Source of the DNA: an uncultured Duncaniella sp.
GTDB taxonomy: Bacteria; Bacteroidota; Bacteroidia; Bacteroidales; Muribaculaceae
Length of the DNA stretch: 64,000 nucleotides
Reading direction: 5' to 3'
Assembly (NCBI GenBank): GCA_910578515.1
Contig: CAJTQR010000003.1
Span: 124,001-188,000 of the forward strand
Shown here one piece after another: positions 49,377-58,706 of the stretch (positions are counted from its first letter, which is position 1; every line of letters begins with the position of its first letter). A program made the position numbers and the translations under genes. The notes under the pieces are model-generated. The model searched no databases. It saw nothing but the letters and a program-made list of their open reading frames with translations, and was not told where the DNA came from.

Positions 49377-49406
49377 TGTTAATGTGATAATGATGGAAAG
49401 AGAGGG

Positions 49407-51479
49407 TTATTTATAGAACTTATTAATGTTGTTCTTAACCTTCTGATTGCCAAGGAGAATAAGGTTGAGTGAATTGAGCATGCGAGCTGCACCGCGCTGC
49501 TGGTCAAAACGTATCGCGTTTTCCTCAGCGTTGAAGGGGCGGCCTTCTTTATCAACCTCTGTAACCTGGAATACAATCACTCCATTGTTTGACTGCATGG
49601 GACCAACCAACTGGTTTACTTGAGCATTGGCTACAGCACCCATTACAGCGCTCTCGTTCATGCCGAGACCGGGAATCATATACTGACCGAAATTCACGGT
49701 AGTGGTGTCGACTGAAGTACCCATTACCTGTGCGTAACCGGCTATATCCTTTGCTTTGCCCTGATAGTCGGCGATAAGCTTCTCTGCCTTCTTATTATTG
49801 CGGGCGCGGGTAGCAAGCATTGAGTGTACCTGATTGTCACGCACGGGAGTGTAACCGTCATCATAGATATCATCGAGAGCCACAGCAAGGAAACGACCGC
49901 TCTGGATGTCGCCGAAGATGGGAGAAACTTCACCCTTGTTGGCATCCATAGCCCATGCCACTGCTGAGTGTGACTCGGTGAGATTGCCCACAATCGGGGT
50001 TGAAGCTGATACAAGAGCAGGGAAAGTGGTATAGCCTGCTGCCTGTGCGCTGTCGGCAAACTGTTTAGCTGTCTTGTTGTTTGCGAGATACTGCTGAAGC
50101 TTTGATTCGAGGTCGTTGATAGTAGCGTTTGAAGGTTCAGTGGTGAACGATACGTTAGCCACTTCATATACAGTTACAGGTGCTGTGCGTTCGCTCACAC
50201 GGAAGATTCTGCCGTTTTCAGCGAGTGTGTCGGGGGTGAAGTAAACGCCGGTTGCCTTACCTTCGATGATTTCCTTAACGGGAGCGAAGTTGGGGTCGAT
50301 GAGCGAGATGCTCATATCCTGCTGTGACTGAGCTACAAGGGGTGAAGCTGCCACTGAATCGAAAGCAACTCCATTGTTGAGAGTAGCAACGAGTGAATCT
50401 ATCTGAGCCTTGCTGCCCTGGATGGTGAGGTAATCAATCTTCACCTGGTCAACTTCCTGTGACTTGTTGAGCAGCTTGGCGATGGTGTAGTCATTGCCAT
50501 TCTTCGATACGAGTACTGCACGACCTACTGAGAGGGTGTCGAGCGCAGCCTTCAGACGGGGCTGGCTTGCCACGCTTTCCTGCGATACGCGGGCGCGGTC
50601 AACAACAAATTCAGGCATCTCGGCGAGTCCCTGTATTTCAGGTGAGCCGTTGAGCGCTACAATCGCGTCCTCAACTTTCTTCTGACCTGCAAGGATATCG
50701 GCTTCCGAGGGTACGATGTTGACTGCTATATAGTTGATGAGACGCTGGGGCTCGTCAAGAGCGTAGCGGTTCTTCTCATTGTTGTAAAGGTCCTTGATGT
50801 CACCTTCGGTCACCTCAAATTCTGAGTCCTGAAGGGTAGTGAAATCCTTCTTGGCATAGAGGATATGTGAAGTGGCGGCATTGTCATCGTAGAGGGCTTT
50901 GGTGTCGAGGTCGTTAGCCACGAGGGTACCTGCGAAGAGGTTCTGGAATTTCTGCTGGAGAAGCATCTGTTCCACTGACTTCTCAAGTCCTACCCAGTAC
51001 TGCTGGAGCTGCTGGGCCTGTGCCTGCTGCAGACCATATTTGGTGGGATTGTATGCCATGTCGTGGGCGGTTGCTGCATCGGGTACTCCGAGCTGCTGCT
51101 GTACCATACGGTCAACATACTGCGAGTTTTTGCCGACCATCATCTCGGTAAGCTCCTCGTCGGTAACAACAAGTCCGAGTTCGTTGATTTCCTCATTGAA
51201 TAGCTTTTCTGCTATCATTGAGTTGAGCACTTGCTGCTGGAGCACGGCGTTGTCCACACGGGCGCCACGGCTCTGGGCTTCCTGGGCGGCTTCCTGTACG
51301 CGACGCTGGAATTCCTGAACGTCCACTTTCTGGTTGCCTACTTTTGCGATTGTGGTGCCGGTGCCGAACAGGGTACGGCCCGATGTGAAGAAGTCACCGA
51401 TGATAAAAGCCAGCAAGGCGGCTCCAACGATGACAAGCAAGAGCACAGACTTGCTACGGATTTTTTCTAATGTTGCCAT
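49407..51479 (-). CDS. PpiD/SurA-like periplasmic peptidylprolyl isomerase
   Basis: A 690-residue membrane-anchored folding factor. One N-terminal membrane segment (KSVLLLVIVGAALLAFIIG) is followed by a SurA_N-like chaperone region (residues 45-200, with DVQEFQRRVQEAAQEAQSRG and VLNSMIAEKLFNEEI). The middle holds parvulin-like segments (around 350, and GEVSPIFGDIQSGRFLAVALDDI near 540). It probably helps outer-membrane and secreted proteins fold. It has a consensus promoter upstream and a strong terminator downstream. Confidence 0.9.
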   Translation of the reverse strand: MATLEKIRSKSVLLLVIVGAALLAFIIGDFFTSGRTLFGTGTTIAKVGNQKVDVQEFQRRVQEAAQEAQSRGARVDNAVLQQQVLNSMIAEKLFNEEINELGLVVTDEELTEMMVGKNSQYVDRMVQQQLGVPDAATAHDMAYNPTKYGLQQAQAQQLQQYWVGLEKSVEQMLLQQKFQNLFAGTLVANDLDTKALYDDNAATSHILYAKKDFTTLQDSEFEVTEGDIKDLYNNEKNRYALDEPQRLINYIAVNIVPSEADILAGQKKVEDAIVALNGSPEIQGLAEMPEFVVDRARVSQESVASQPRLKAALDTLSVGRAVLVSKNGNDYTIAKLLNKSQEVDQVKIDYLTIQGSKAQIDSLVATLNNGVAFDSVAASPLVAQSQQDMSISLIDPNFAPVKEIIEGKATGVYFTPDTLAENGRIFRVSERTAPVTVYEVANVSFTTEPSNATINDLESKLQQYLANNKTAKQFADSAQAAGYTTFPALVSASTPIVGNLTESHSAVAWAMDANKGEVSPIFGDIQSGRFLAVALDDIYDDGYTPVRDNQVHSMLATRARNNKKAEKLIADYQGKAKDIAGYAQVMGTSVDTTTVNFGQYMIPGLGMNESAVMGAVANAQVNQLVGPMQSNNGVIVFQVTEVDKEGRPFNAEENAIRFDQQRGAARMLNSLNLILLGNQKVKNNINKFYK

Positions 51480-51556
51480 TCTATGTTTAGATGATTTTTT
51501 TGATTTATTCGTTTAAGGTTACAGCGAAATATCGCCTATTACACGCAATTAACGCA

Positions 51557-51587
51557 CAAAGGTAGTATAAATTTCCATTACTTCAAA
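51557..51587 (-). promoter_or_regulatory. Promoter of the PpiD-like gene
   Basis: TTTG, 19 nt, TACCTTTG on the minus strand, about 78 nt upstream of the ATG. Confidence 0.75.
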
Positions 51588-51655
51588 ATAGTAACTCCTA
51601 AAAATTCCATATAATCAGCTATATGGGTTTTCCGTTGCCTCGGAATAATTAATCA

Positions 51656-52120
51656 TTACTTTGGGAATGTCTCTGCAATTTGCTTTGCCACACGTTTGAT
51701 GGCGCCTCTCATATCGGAGGAAGCTCCGGCAATTCCTAACGAGGAATATGCTCCTCTGCATGAGGCTACGGGGCGTCCCGTTTCATAGTCTATGAAATTG
51801 ACTGTTACAACAGTTTCTTCCTGTCGGGCATTTACGCCATATTTTACCAGCAATAGTCTTTCCTGTTGGGCGGGCGACAATTCGTAAATCCTTGCGTCAC
51901 TGATAAGTTTCAGATGGGAATTTTCAACAGCATCAAACAATTGGATTTCATACTCCATCAATTCTGCCGGGATGTGGTATGTGTCATTATTGATAATCGA
52001 TGCATATTCATACTTTGCCAGGTTGACATTTTGCGATACGGTGCTCCGGGATGTAGTGCATGCTGTCATGATTAGGCAGATTATTGAAAGGATAGGAATG
52101 ATTAATTTGTTGATATTCAT
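51656..52120 (-). CDS. Putative lipoprotein, 154 residues
   Basis: MNINKLIIPILSIICLIMTAC is a lipoprotein signal with the Cys at residue 21. The mature domain has NNDTYHIPAELMEYEIQLFDAVENSHLKLISDARI and QEETVVTVNFIDYETGRPVASCRG, followed by a C-terminal helix (RGAIKRVAKQIAETF). This looks like a small alpha/beta envelope domain that resembles CsgG/DUF4136-like lipoproteins in layout, but I cannot assign it. It lies downstream of the ABC-3 permease gene with an 88-bp gap. Confidence 0.65.
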   Translation of the reverse strand: MNINKLIIPILSIICLIMTACTTSRSTVSQNVNLAKYEYASIINNDTYHIPAELMEYEIQLFDAVENSHLKLISDARIYELSPAQQERLLLVKYGVNARQEETVVTVNFIDYETGRPVASCRGAYSSLGIAGASSDMRGAIKRVAKQIAETFPK

Positions 52121-52208
52121 AATTCTTGGTTTTAGATATGTGAATACAAGAAGGATTGGTTGTGAAAATTTTGACTGGTGAGTTAGGGTTCGGCAGTAAA
52201 ATGGTCGG

Positions 52209-53009
52209 TCAGGATTTGAGCGTGGAGATAAGGCGCGCTATTATGTAGGCAGCTGCCATCGTAAGGACTATGAGGGCTGAGCAGGGTACTTCAATTACGG
52301 TGGCGAGGAAAAGTCCCGCGAGCGAGCATGTCAGTGATACCAGGACCGAAACGAGCATTATGCTCTTGAACCGGTGGCAGAATGTTTCCGCTGTCATCTG
52401 CGGGAGGGCAAGCATTGACATGAGGAGCATCACGCCGACCAGACGTATGGTAAGCACTATGCAGATTGCCACAAGCACTGTCATGGCGGTGGAGATGAAC
52501 ATCACGGGGAGTTGCTTGACTGTGGCGAAGTCCGGGTCGAACGCACAGATTACAATCTTGCGGAAGAAGCATGTCATGAACAGAAGGAGCACGGCTGTGA
52601 ATATCCCGAATGACCATAGGTCGGAGGCGCTGATGGTGAGTATGTTGCCAAACAGAAAGCTGTTCAGCTCCGGCACGTACCCGGGAGTGAGGAATATGAA
52701 CAGTGTACCTATCGCCATTCCGAGCGCCCAAATGACAGCAATGGCTGAATCTTCTCTCACACGGTGGCGGCGCGACATCCACTGGACTCCCAGCGAGGAT
52801 GCTATGGCAAAGAGACCGGCCCCCACAAGCGGGTTCCAGCCGAGGAAGTAACCTAATCCAAGTCCGCCGAAACAGGCATGGGTGACACCTCCTGAGATTG
52901 ACACGAGGCGGCGGGTGACTATGTAGGTACCTATCATAGCCGAGGCGATGCTTATGAGCACCACTCCGATGAGCGCATATCGAAAGAAATCGTAGTTCAG
53001 AAATTCCAT
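52209..53009 (-). CDS. Metal ABC transporter permease (ABC-3/ZnuB-like)
   Basis: A 266-residue inner-membrane permease of the ABC-3 family (zinc, manganese or iron uptake). It has seven or eight hydrophobic segments, the first after YALIGVVLISIASAMIGTYIV, with the typical SISGGVTHACFGGLGLGYFLG loop and VGVMLLMSMLALPQMTAETF near residue 200. The matching ATPase and solute-binding protein genes are not in the window, so the transporter is assembled from separately encoded parts. It follows the 130-residue protein after 51 bp in a run with aroA. Confidence 0.9.
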   Translation of the reverse strand: MEFLNYDFFRYALIGVVLISIASAMIGTYIVTRRLVSISGGVTHACFGGLGLGYFLGWNPLVGAGLFAIASSLGVQWMSRRHRVREDSAIAVIWALGMAIGTLFIFLTPGYVPELNSFLFGNILTISASDLWSFGIFTAVLLLFMTCFFRKIVICAFDPDFATVKQLPVMFISTAMTVLVAICIVLTIRLVGVMLLMSMLALPQMTAETFCHRFKSIMLVSVLVSLTCSLAGLFLATVIEVPCSALIVLTMAAAYIIARLISTLKS

Positions 53010-53060
53010 ATCACAATCGGTTGAGAGGGCGTAAAGCTTGGAGGGAGAGTGGGGGAAGGG

Positions 53061-53453
53061 TCAGGATTCTTGGGAGAGCATTATCCACTCGTCGCGGAGC
53101 TGGAGGGGGAGTGAGATGTTTCGCCGTGTCAGGCTCGCTCCCCACGGGTAGACGTCAGAGGGTATGAGGGTATAGAGGACCTCACGGAATTCCTCTATTT
53201 CCTCGGGTGTGTAGGTCGAGGGGTCATGACCGGCGAACCGGTCAAGCTCCTCGTCATCGTAGTAGAGCTGTGCCGTGACTCCCGCCACCTGCTTTTCGCA
53301 CACGGCATGGAGTCCGCAGCATTCTTCATCGCCAGTGCTGTCGTCGTGTGTGGACGCGTCGGTCGTCTCTGCCGGTTCCCCGGGCTTATGGGTGAGCCAT
53401 AGCACCAGTCCGGTGAGGGCGGTGACGGCGAGAATTATCAATGCTCCTGTCAT
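53061..53453 (-). CDS. Membrane-anchored CCGxHxVCEK protein, 130 residues
   Basis: An N-terminal membrane segment (MTGALIILAVTALTGLVLWLT) precedes an acidic linker and the cysteine/histidine cluster CCGLHAVCEK (about residues 45-54), then AQLYYDDEELDRFAGHDPSTYT and a helical domain ending PLQLRDEWIML. The DEELDRF segment and the Cys/His cluster recur in Bacteroidetes homologues as I remember them, next to the same permease. The CCGxHxVC cluster suggests metal or redox binding, which would fit the neighbouring metal transporter, but this is inference. No enzymatic motif is seen. Confidence 0.65.
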   Translation of the reverse strand: MTGALIILAVTALTGLVLWLTHKPGEPAETTDASTHDDSTGDEECCGLHAVCEKQVAGVTAQLYYDDEELDRFAGHDPSTYTPEEIEEFREVLYTLIPSDVYPWGASLTRRNISLPLQLRDEWIMLSQES

Positions 53454-53538
53454 CTGTTTATAAAGTAAGACACTCTGAAAAGTATATCTGAAAATGAAAA
53501 TATCTATGGTATGACACTCTGACGTCGTGAGGGTGGGT

Positions 53539-54777
53539 TTATTCTACGGGTTCGAGGGTGAAACCGGCATGGGCGAGCTGGGTCCAGAACTGAGGATAGG
53601 ATTTGCTCACCACTTCCACATCGTTGATGATGATTCCGGGGATATAGAGCGCTATCGGTGCCAGGCACATAGCCATACGGTGGTCATCGTAGGTGTCGAA
53701 GCGGGGCAGTTCCACGTAGGGTACGCGCCTGCCTTCCCACGACACCACGTCTCGCGACTCCACATTGAGCAGAATACCTACTTTAATCAGCTCCTTAGCC
53801 ACGGCTGTGACTCTGTCGGTCTCCTTGATGGCAAGTGTGGAGAGTCCGGTGAAGCGGAATGGCAATCCGAGCATGGCGCAAGTCACCATTATATATTGGG
53901 CGAGGTCGGGATTCTCGGTGAAGTCAAGATTGATACATGCATCGGCATCCGGATTGGCGCATAGGTCAGAACCTCCGTTCTCGCCTTCCCATTCGGTGTC
54001 GACACCTATATGAGTGAACATGTCGGCGAGTTTGCGGTCTCCCTGGCATGATTCGCGGCAGAGGTTGTTGATGGTGACCACTCCCGATGAAAGGGCTTCA
54101 ATCTCATACCATGCGGCAGCTGCGCTCCAATCACCCTCAATCGGGGGTAGTGTGGGGGTATAGGTGCCTGACGGTACGGTTATGCTGTTGTTGTAAAATT
54201 CGCTTGTTACTCCGGCATCCTCCATCATTTTCAATGTCATTTTGATGTAGGGACGTGACACAATCTCCCCTTCGAGGGTGAGATGCAGCCCTTTTTCCAT
54301 AAGCGGAGCAATCATGAGCAGCGCGGATATATACTGCGAGCTGACCGAGGCGTCGAGTGTGAGCTCTCCTCCCGGCAGATTGGTACCGGTGATACGTACC
54401 GGAGGGAAACCCTCCTCCATCACATAGTCAATCTGTGCACCGAGTTCGCGCAGAGCATCCACAAGTACTTTTATGGGGCGTTTGCGCATACGCTCGCTAC
54501 CGTCCAGAATCACTGTGCGTCCCTGACGGGTGGCGAAATAGGCGGTGAGAAAACGCATGGTGGTGCCGGCGGCGCCGATGTTGATGATATTAGCGTCGGT
54601 AGGTTTGAGTCCGTGGCGCATTGACAGGGTGTCGTCGCAGAGAGCCACATCCGTAAGCTCCGGAGCGCCGGGTGTGAGGGCGTTGATGAGGAGTGCGCGG
54701 TTGCTCATGCTCTTTGACAGAGGAAGTGAGAGGCGTGTCTCAAGAAAGCCGTCGGGGGGTATGAGGCGGAAATTCAT
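53539..54777 (-). CDS. aroA: 3-phosphoshikimate 1-carboxyvinyltransferase (EPSP synthase)
   Basis: A 412-residue EPSP synthase, the sixth step of the shikimate pathway. It starts with the PEP/S3P-binding LPLSKSMSNRALLINALT and has NIGAAGTTMRFLTAY, DGSERMRKRPIKVLVDALR and the C-terminal AIKETDRVTAVAKELIKVG and DDHRMAMCLAPIAL segments. The two-domain inside-out alpha/beta fold is complete. It starts 3 bp after the preceding gene on the same strand, so it is in an operon with the 198-residue and LPG-synthase-like genes. Confidence 0.96.
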   Translation of the reverse strand: MNFRLIPPDGFLETRLSLPLSKSMSNRALLINALTPGAPELTDVALCDDTLSMRHGLKPTDANIINIGAAGTTMRFLTAYFATRQGRTVILDGSERMRKRPIKVLVDALRELGAQIDYVMEEGFPPVRITGTNLPGGELTLDASVSSQYISALLMIAPLMEKGLHLTLEGEIVSRPYIKMTLKMMEDAGVTSEFYNNSITVPSGTYTPTLPPIEGDWSAAAAWYEIEALSSGVVTINNLCRESCQGDRKLADMFTHIGVDTEWEGENGGSDLCANPDADACINLDFTENPDLAQYIMVTCAMLGLPFRFTGLSTLAIKETDRVTAVAKELIKVGILLNVESRDVVSWEGRRVPYVELPRFDTYDDHRMAMCLAPIALYIPGIIINDVEVVSKSYPQFWTQLAHAGFTLEPVE

Positions 54778-54780
54778 ATA

Positions 54781-55377
54781 TCAGTTGTCAATTGAAGTTA
54801 CTACGATTTTTGATGCACCGCGCCATGGCAATGTTCCGAAATAGCGCTTGCAGGTGAGGGTGACGGGGCGCCCGGTCCCTTCATACGACTGTATGACGCG
54901 GGCAAGGGAGTCGTCGGGGATAGAGAAATAGAAGTCGCGCGAGTAGACGCGGGTGGTGTCGGTGAGCTGCGATTGCGAAATCATCTCGCCCTCGAATGTC
55001 TTGAATATAATGCCGCGTTTCTCCACACGTGTCACATAGCCGGTGGTGCGTGACTCGGTGGCATAGGGGACGAAATAGCGTATATAGACGGTCACACCCA
55101 AGGCAAGGAACACAATGAGGAAAAACCATCTCCAGCCGTGGCGGCGTTTGCGTTTCTTCTCAACCATGTGGGGGGCTGATGTCCGGGTGTCGGCTTCCGG
55201 GAACGTGAAGCCGGTGGATGCGGGACGCTCATGACCGGCCGGGGCGTCTGTGGTGCCGGTGGAGCCTGTCGGTGTGTTGCCGGTCGAGGATGTCTCTGAT
55301 GGGGCTGAGGTGCCGTTGCCGCTCTCATCCTTGAAATTGTGAAGGAAATAGTCGTTGCCTTTATCGTCGAAATTCAT
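54781..55377 (-). CDS. Single-pass membrane protein, 198 residues
   Basis: A Ser/Thr/Pro-rich disordered N-terminus (residues 1-75) is followed by a basic stretch (KKRKRRHG), one membrane segment (FLIVFLALGVTVYIRYFV) and an extracytoplasmic domain of about 95 residues (GYVTRVEKRGIIFKTFEG, FSIPDDSLARVIQSYEG). Its start overlaps the preceding stop by 4 bp (ATGA), which indicates translational coupling with the LPG-synthase-like gene. The function is unknown. The C-terminal domain resembles the small outer-membrane-facing or peptidoglycan-side domains of other Bacteroidetes proteins, but I cannot name it. Confidence 0.7.
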   Translation of the reverse strand: MNFDDKGNDYFLHNFKDESGNGTSAPSETSSTGNTPTGSTGTTDAPAGHERPASTGFTFPEADTRTSAPHMVEKKRKRRHGWRWFFLIVFLALGVTVYIRYFVPYATESRTTGYVTRVEKRGIIFKTFEGEMISQSQLTDTTRVYSRDFYFSIPDDSLARVIQSYEGTGRPVTLTCKRYFGTLPWRGASKIVVTSIDN

Positions 55378-56432
55378 ATCTTAGCGGATTTTTCAGTTCG
55401 TTTCACCACGGCAATCCAGATGAAAGTGAAGATGCCGAGAAGTATCTGTAGCAATGTCTGGGTACCCATCACGAGGTTGGCAAATGAGTTGGCGTAGGCA
55501 GTGGTCAGCTCCGGTACCTTGGCGGTGTAGAAGCTGAGACCGAATATCATGGCCCATTGCCAGGGACCGATGCCGCCGTTGGAGGGGACAGCCATGGCGA
55601 TGCTTGAGAATACGTAACAAACCAGCAGTGCCTGCAGTCCGTAGATGTCAAGCACCTGCGATGTGAGGGGGAAGGAACGGAAGGCACAGTAAAGCCCCAT
55701 GAAGTAACTGCCCCAAAGCAACACCGTGTATAGGAGCCAGAGAGCTTTTCCCGGCATTTTCCAGATGGCGGAGAAGCCTATCCACAGCCCGCGCCACACA
55801 CGGCGTGCGAAAGCCACCACTTTGTTGGCGGGATAGCGTGTGAAGAACCACCAGAGTGCTATGAGTGTGGCTATCACTGCGCCCCAGAGTACAGGTGAGG
55901 TGAGGATAGAGGTCAGCGAGGCGAATTTCTCAGGGTCCTGTGCCAGATATTCGCGGAGCTGGGTGCCGGAAGCTATGAGCGTGGCGAGCATGAAGAGCGC
56001 CACAGCCACGGTGTCAGAGAGGCGCTCGGCAACCATTGAGCCGAACACTTCGGTAAATGAGGAATTGGTGCGTTCAGATATGTAGCCCGTGCGCCATACT
56101 TCGCCAAGACGTGGAAACACGAGGTTCACTGAATAGGTGCCGAAGATGCTCAGGATGAGTTGCCATAGGGTGGGGCGCACACCTATTGCCCTGAGCTGAA
56201 TCTGCCATCGCAGCGCTCTCCATATCTGGGCGCAGACCGCAAGCAGCAGGTTGAGACCTATCCAGAAAAAGTCGCACTCATGGCGTATGATGCTCCACAT
56301 CTCCTTCATGTCTATGTCATGAAAAAGCAGCCAGCACAGCCCCACGGTGATTACGAGGGGTATGATGAACCCAATCAACCGGGAGGCGAGGCTCTTTTTC
56401 TGACGCTGTGCAGATGTGGCTTGTGTGGTCAT
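55374..56432 (-). CDS. LPG_synthase_TM-family membrane protein
   Basis: A 352-residue inner-membrane protein with about eight hydrophobic segments, of the lysylphosphatidylglycerol-synthase/flippase-like family (UPF0104, related to YbhN and AglD). Typical pieces are GLNLLLAVCAQIWRALRWQIQLRAIG, FPRLGEVWRTGYISERTNSSF and AVPSNGGIGPWQWAMIFGL. It lacks the aminoacyltransferase domain of MprF, so it is the transmembrane part alone; members are thought to move lipids or glycolipids. It overlaps the 198-residue gene by 4 bp and follows the Ig-like lipoprotein gene by 35 bp. Confidence 0.88.
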   Translation of the reverse strand: MTTQATSAQRQKKSLASRLIGFIIPLVITVGLCWLLFHDIDMKEMWSIIRHECDFFWIGLNLLLAVCAQIWRALRWQIQLRAIGVRPTLWQLILSIFGTYSVNLVFPRLGEVWRTGYISERTNSSFTEVFGSMVAERLSDTVAVALFMLATLIASGTQLREYLAQDPEKFASLTSILTSPVLWGAVIATLIALWWFFTRYPANKVVAFARRVWRGLWIGFSAIWKMPGKALWLLYTVLLWGSYFMGLYCAFRSFPLTSQVLDIYGLQALLVCYVFSSIAMAVPSNGGIGPWQWAMIFGLSFYTAKVPELTTAYANSFANLVMGTQTLLQILLGIFTFIWIAVVKRTEKSAKI

Positions 56433-56467
56433 TGTTCGGGTGCGATAAATAGATTACAAAGAGAGGG

Positions 56468-58528
56468 TTAGCGCCTGCGGCGGTCAATGCCGTTGTCTGT
56501 GCCTGTCGAGAAGCCGCCGTTGCGGGTGGCGGAGTTCATGAAGGGGTCATCGAAAAATTCGTCCTCTTCCTCATCCTCCTCGCCGTTGCGGTCGGGGTCA
56601 AGCTCGCCTTTCTTCTTCTTGGGCTTGTTCTTCTTGATTTCCATAGGCTTCTGCTGGTCGAGAGGAAGCTCGTTGATGTTCCAGCTCTGCTCTATGCCCC
56701 AGTTCTTTTTCAGATTGATTTTCTTGGGGTAGTAGTACACCTCCTCGGGCTGAAGTGAGTCAAGGAGATTGCCTGTGGTGTAGATGCCGTTGGTGTCGGC
56801 GTCGATGAAGAGACGGGCATAGTAAGTGCCGGGGTTGAGGTATTCGAGGGCGGCTGTCGAGCCTTTCACCGGGGCTGTAGCCACTACGTTGTCGCTGCTG
56901 TTGAGAAGCTCCACTATAGCGGGGCGGTTGTCGAGACCCTGGATATTGAAGGTGAGGGTGGAGTATTCATTGAGATTTTTGGTGGTGAACTCATGGGTGA
57001 ACTCCTTGTTGGGTACACCATATATATCAATGATAGCTCCGGAGTCGATGGTGAGTTTGTATTTGGTTCCCTCTTTCCATTTATAGTCCGCACGGAACTC
57101 CATGGGGCGCAGGGAGTCGGGCTGAATCACACTGATAGCGGGAGCGGGGAGCCAGGTGGAGTCGGGCTGCATCTCAAAGTGAACGGCTGTGGTGTCGAAG
57201 CTCGCCACAGGTGTGGCTGACGAGAAGAGTAGCGGACGGTTGAGCTCATGGGTAGTACCGGTGACAGCCTTGAAATCCAATGTGGGAGGCTGTGGCACAC
57301 GGCTGAGTGAATCCACGCGGTAGGCTGAGTCGCCAAGCTCTTTGCGAAGTTTTTCCTCCTTCTTGCGGTTCTCCTCCTCAGCTTTGAGGCGGCGTTCCTC
57401 CTCGCGCTTACGGCTCTTCTCACCGCGCATGATGAGGCGGAGAGTGTCGGTGGTGAGCGAGAGGTTCTCAAGGGTATCGGTGCGGAGATACTTAGCCTCG
57501 AGCATCAGAGTGTCAAGTTCTATGAGCGAGCTGTCGGTAATCCAATAGGTAAGGGTGTCGAGGGTCTGGTTGGCGTCGAGGACACTCCAGCGTGATATAT
57601 CCTCACCGTTGCGGTGGGTATTGATTAGCTTCAGTATGGGAAGTGAGTCAGCCTTGGTGCCGAATTCCAGACGGATTTGACTGCGCTCGGGGCGCTGGTA
57701 TTCAGCAAGATATTGGGACGAATAACCTTCGTTGAACCAGGTCAGGAGTATATCGTCGGGGAGATAACGTGTGCCCGGGTGGGTGAAGGTGGAGTCGCGT
57801 CCATTCTCAGTCTCGATGGTGTCAGTCACGGTGATGGGTTGGGACGAAGGTGTGAGAGTGACATCGTAGAAAGCCACATCCTCCGAGCGGTCCCAGTGGT
57901 AGTCGCGGTTGTTGTCGTTGAGAGCATAGATTCGGTAAGGACCTGGCTTGAGGTTGCGCACGGTGAACTGACCGAGCTGGTTGGTCTTGGTGATTCTCTC
58001 GAACGGGAGGGTGGTGATGGCGGTGTCGGAGAGGTTGGAGTAGACTCCTACGAGCATACCCTGCGCGGGTTCGAGTGTGCGGGCGTCGAATACCATGCCT
58101 GAGATGCGGAGAGTGTCGATGCTGTCGCCAGTGGCGAAGTCGATGGCAAGTCCGTCGAGGATGTTGGATTCGTTGAGGTCCTTTACGGCGTCGGCGAAAT
58201 CAATGGTGTAGGTGGTGTTGGGTAGCAGGGTATCACGGAGCTCCACAGTGACACGTCGGCCGTTGGATGTGAACATCGGGGTGGTCCGCTGTGCGGGCGA
58301 GACCACAATCTTGTTCATAGCATCCTCGAGAGCGATGTTCTCGTCGAAGTCCACAGTGATGCGTGTTCCCTTGACGTTGACCTGTCCGGGCATAGGGTTT
58401 GAGCGGACGAACACCGGCGGGTCTTCATCGCGAGGTCCACCCTCCGGGCGCCCCATGCTGGCACAAGCCGCCATGAAAGCAGCCGCAACCATTATAAACA
58501 GAAATCTCATAGTCGACGCAGAACGCAT
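56468..58528 (-). CDS. Ig-like (Big_5) domain lipoprotein, 686 residues
   Basis: The signal peptide ends in a lipobox with Cys near residue 21 (MVAAAFMAACASMGRPEGG). Residues 35-130 are a Big_5/SbsA-like Ig domain (PPVFVRSNPMPGQVNVKGTRITVDFDENI). Then come a carboxypeptidase-regulatory-like domain (about 140-230, ISGMVFDARTLEPAQGMLVGVYS) and further Ig-like strands. A charged coiled-coil-like stretch lies near residues 370-400 (RKREEERRLKAEEENRKKEE), and the C-terminus is highly acidic. It is probably an outer-membrane or periplasmic structural lipoprotein. It heads the operon running to aroA and beyond. A possible promoter box is at 58639-58646. Confidence 0.85.
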   Translation of the reverse strand: MRSASTMRFLFIMVAAAFMAACASMGRPEGGPRDEDPPVFVRSNPMPGQVNVKGTRITVDFDENIALEDAMNKIVVSPAQRTTPMFTSNGRRVTVELRDTLLPNTTYTIDFADAVKDLNESNILDGLAIDFATGDSIDTLRISGMVFDARTLEPAQGMLVGVYSNLSDTAITTLPFERITKTNQLGQFTVRNLKPGPYRIYALNDNNRDYHWDRSEDVAFYDVTLTPSSQPITVTDTIETENGRDSTFTHPGTRYLPDDILLTWFNEGYSSQYLAEYQRPERSQIRLEFGTKADSLPILKLINTHRNGEDISRWSVLDANQTLDTLTYWITDSSLIELDTLMLEAKYLRTDTLENLSLTTDTLRLIMRGEKSRKREEERRLKAEEENRKKEEKLRKELGDSAYRVDSLSRVPQPPTLDFKAVTGTTHELNRPLLFSSATPVASFDTTAVHFEMQPDSTWLPAPAISVIQPDSLRPMEFRADYKWKEGTKYKLTIDSGAIIDIYGVPNKEFTHEFTTKNLNEYSTLTFNIQGLDNRPAIVELLNSSDNVVATAPVKGSTAALEYLNPGTYYARLFIDADTNGIYTTGNLLDSLQPEEVYYYPKKINLKKNWGIEQSWNINELPLDQQKPMEIKKNKPKKKKGELDPDRNGEEDEEEDEFFDDPFMNSATRNGGFSTGTDNGIDRRRR

Positions 58529-58638
58529 AATTGTAGTAATCTTGATGACATGATGATTAGGAGGCTATTTTCACATCCCCCTTACTGATTCAGACCTGTT
58601 GTCATGCCGAAAATAGCGGCATGAACGATAATATTACG

Positions 58639-58646
58639 CAAAAGTA
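58639..58646 (-). promoter_or_regulatory. -7 box of the Ig-like lipoprotein operon
   Basis: TACTTTTG on the minus strand, about 110 nt upstream of the gene. It is back to back with TATCTTTG on the plus strand at 58672-58679, which serves the SemiSWEET gene, so the gap is a divergent promoter region. Confidence 0.5.
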
Positions 58647-58706
58647 TGAATTTTTTCCGTTTAAATTGTTATATCTTTGTAATTGTTAACATTGAGTTAC
58701 AACATC

